From Bacillota bacterium (GTDB taxonomy: Bacteria; Bacillota; Clostridia; Tissierellales; Peptoniphilaceae): DNA of 7,381 nucleotides. A model generated the notes under the pieces. The model was given only the letters and a program-made list of their open reading frames with translations. It did no database searches and was not told the DNA's origin. The DNA lies in contig JAEXBH010000125.1 of NCBI GenBank assembly GCA_023394215.1, positions 1 through 7,381 of the forward strand, given 5' to 3'. A program made the position numbers and the translations under genes. This document shows positions 6,201-7,381 of this stretch, piece after piece. Position 1 is the stretch's first letter; each line of letters opens with the position of its first letter.

Positions 6201-7381
6201 CTTATACCTGCAGGCACAACTACCTCTCCCAACTGAGTAAGAAGTCTTGTGTTTCCATAAAATATATCGGAACCTTTTTGAGCTTCCTGAGAATCTATAT
6301 CCTCAAAAATACTTTCATCATCCCAATTTCCGGCATATCCCATATAAGCAAAAGTCAAGGAAGGTTGATTACTGTTTGTACTTACAAATTTTATGAAACC
6401 TTCAACAAACTGATCACTTACAGAGCTTGCATCAAGAGTAAATTTAAGGCTCTTGCTCTCTCTCGGCCCTAAAGTGATTTTACTTGCACTCGCCTGTATA
6501 GTAGCGGTAGAATCATTTTCAGTAATTATATAAATAGGATATCCCTGTGCGTTGACAGTTCCTGAATCTTTAGTTGTAGTTGTTTGAACCTTACCCGGAT
6601 TAACATCAAAAGTAAAACTTTCATCGGAATAGTTTGTAAGCACCGCATCAAAAGTTTTTACTCCCGTAAAATCTCTTAATTCTCCAACCGATTCTCCATC
6701 CCTACTTTCATAGGTTACAAGGACACGGTTTTTAATGGCATCATCTACCTGAATCAAGCCTGCCCCCTGTCTTCTCGGTGTGTATGCTATGCCTTCCGGA
6801 GACATAATTACGGAAGTAGTATTTATCAAAGTTTGTTTAACAAATTTTGCATAATTATTAATTCCTGATAAATCCTTCTTCAACTGTGATAAAACAATGG
6901 CTGCCGCCCCCGAAACATGAGGTGTTGCCATGGATGTCCCTGACTTATATTCATATTTATCATCATTTACCGTAGAATATATATTTCCTCCGACAGAAGA
7001 AATTTCAGGTTTAAAATCAAGTGTATTGGTTGTTCCCCATGAAGTGAAACTGCTCATATTGTTATGTTCCGGATTTTCAAAATATGATTTTTCAGGGCTA
7101 AGCATAATATTAATATTAGGGTTACTCTTAAGCAAATTCACAAGCTCTTCCCCCTTATCCTTAGGTATAAGGGTAGTAAGAATCTTGCTGGCCCCTGTTA
7201 AATCCATATTCAAATTTCCGGTCTGGTTATTGAAAACTATAACGGCCTTTGCACCTCTGTCATAAGCGTTGTTGACTTTCTTTACAAAGGTAATTTCCCC
7301 CCTTTGAACTAAAACAACCTTATTCGTAACATCTTTGTCCTTATAATCTTCATCACGACCGTATTCTACATAAACCAAAGG
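3233..7381 (-). CDS. Lactocepin/C5a-peptidase-like S8 subtilase, C-terminal 1382 codons (5' end outside window)
   Basis: Extracellular serine endopeptidase of the subtilase S8 family. Numbering takes Leu1 as TTG at 7378; the frame continues to the edge through a Pro codon, so that TTG is not a start. Domains in order: PA domain insert (about 1-100; KVVLVQRG, FVKKVNNAYDRGAKAVIVFNN); end of the catalytic domain with FTSWG, FKPEISSVGGNI and GTSMATPHVSG, whose Ser149 (6934-6932) is the nucleophile, then RQGAGLIQVDDAI; Fn3-like domain (about 217-345); a lactocepin-type region with AISPNGD and DGVYTYQVKA (about 385-525); Ig-like modules (about 526-795); proline-rich hinge (801-810); two more Ig-like modules (about 817-1016); a Rib-like module (about 1021-1090); two beta-rich modules (about 1095-1312); a Lys/Asp/Ser-rich stalk; a membrane helix (about 1354-1373) and a KKRKK tail. 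The catalytic Asp, His and oxyanion Asn precede the PA domain and are not visible. No LPXTG precedes the helix, so membrane rather than sortase anchoring is inferred. Substrates are unknown. Confidence 0.93.
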   Translation of the reverse strand, partial: PLVYVEYGRDEDYKDKDVTNKVVLVQRGEITFVKKVNNAYDRGAKAVIVFNNQTGNLNMDLTGASKILTTLIPKDKGEELVNLLKSNPNINIMLSPEKSYFENPEHNNMSSFTSWGTTNTLDFKPEISSVGGNIYSTVNDDKYEYKSGTSMATPHVSGAAAIVLSQLKKDLSGINNYAKFVKQTLINTTSVIMSPEGIAYTPRRQGAGLIQVDDAIKNRVLVTYESRDGESVGELRDFTGVKTFDAVLTNYSDESFTFDVNPGKVQTTTTKDSGTVNAQGYPIYIITENDSTATIQASASKITLGPRESKSLKFTLDASSVSDQFVEGFIKFVSTNSNQPSLTFAYMGYAGNWDDESIFEDIDSQEAQKGSDIFYGNTRLLTQLGEVVVPAGISMNSPGGTKYSYENTAISPNGDTAADLIMPQFPMFRNVYKLEFSILDKDGNVVRVLFNESNRKKTFVKQYLANIKAKEQFIVPAYLGAMWNGSIYNPKTGEFVPAEDGVYTYQVKAYLRDSAQHQFLNFKVSVDTVKPEVTIDSVTQEAGGVRINFSVQDASALTYYYARLDVDGEQYSAEKLSDTSYSVLVPNTAIRDSLVELVVKDSAYNESIVPVDAAKTARFISGSQTKVAEAKDHSTNLSLELVDKNIKKVRVTYKNLLDLDLETVGEGEVTAGHVSIDTLLSKEGKYTTYVEELDEKGIVVAKQRLDDVIMDYTPPVIENVVADKNGKVTATINDNIFAANDLLVYINGELQEVPVFDNKITIQVANHKPGDILEVAQKNGDQKGLSTKVSLDYAVEPSNDPIIPPPPPLPPSFGSDKKLVLTYESFVVAGSKAIKTDENPTGTVEEVDGKYYYTIKGTTNDTWTDIYVNGQAADINFAQGTFSARVEIQEGINTINISAKDYTSKLVHEGGVKIFFDKTFANIDWNNHLTFETKGDKIYLVVEEGTEEVTLSGIVSDSGFGYILNINGDQVVQNSEIGKKDLYSASFEKTISVSDGDIITVTLSDANQNIKEFKIHVRYKPVYPDLELKKNISKQVHEGIAISDVIENIPENYLVEFVEDVSKLPAGSHKLHVKVTYPDKSEKIFDVNFVLSASNPVSLSAEGVVVSATEKELDKEAKLRVEIKEEENDSEVIDSFKLSLTSPLRGKVKVKLPINKKQYKGLYLVKEDGERVKLNPQVSGNEAVVEVEALGTFQLVYDKVFVDVNKPLNPETPKVEVRVNDTISSGSVDRTSSKEDTKTDVKVISLGNDLYELVFSGGSFKAGSVSLVKDPRKLLSAHMVDDKGNIIRDVKFTQKDGEIMIEASESGKYLLKFEASSDKKEDEKSPSDKDNKPVDNKDASKIEGSESASNKDYKFIIIGIAVLLVLLALLLFLLKKRKKEGK

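Noticed and set aside
7376..7378. TTG as the translation start of the subtilase
   Set aside because: The frame stays open to the window edge, and this codon sits inside a PA domain within the catalytic region. The true start must be well outside the window.

Overview
The window is a compact, AT-rich stretch in which every gene I can support lies on the minus strand, so transcription runs from high to low coordinates. Consensus-like sigma-A promoters, AGGAGG/GAGGTGG-type ribosome binding sites, tRNA genes that encode their CCA ends, FemABX-type peptidoglycan bridge enzymes and a lactocepin-like surface subtilase all point to a low-GC Gram-positive bacterium (Bacillota). An anaerobic coccus-like lineage (Tissierellia/Peptoniphilaceae) would fit, but that placement is inference and cannot be proven from this window.

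Layout in transcription order. (1) 7381-3233 is the 3' portion of a very large cell-surface serine protease of the S8 lactocepin/C5a-peptidase type. Its 5' end lies outside the window. The visible part holds the PA domain, the catalytic serine, an Fn3-like domain, a series of Ig-like modules, a proline-rich hinge and a C-terminal membrane anchor without an LPXTG motif. A 17-bp hairpin terminator follows the stop codon. (2) 3101-2775 holds tRNA-Cys(GCA), tRNA-Phe(GAA) and tRNA-Gly(GCC). There is one promoter before tRNA-Cys, a near-perfect promoter before the Phe-Gly pair, and a terminator after tRNA-Gly. (3) 2652-410 is a two-gene operon: a FemA/B-like aminoacyltransferase with a coiled-coil arm, then a shorter FemX-like aminoacyltransferase. 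The first gene's stop codon overlaps the second gene's ribosome binding site. (4) 347-1 is the 5' part of a conserved protein that resembles the DUF6873 GME-fold family. It is separated from the fem genes by a hairpin flanked by A/T tracts.

Functionally, the window concerns the cell envelope. The Fem pair probably adds successive amino acids from aminoacyl-tRNAs to the peptidoglycan stem peptide, the subtilase is an extracellular protease held at the surface, and the tRNA cluster is housekeeping. I see no mobile element, CRISPR array, phage gene or clearly novel system. The points most worth checking are the Fem/GME-fold neighbourhood, the missing sorting signal on the protease, and the hairpin between the FemX-like gene and the GME-fold gene.
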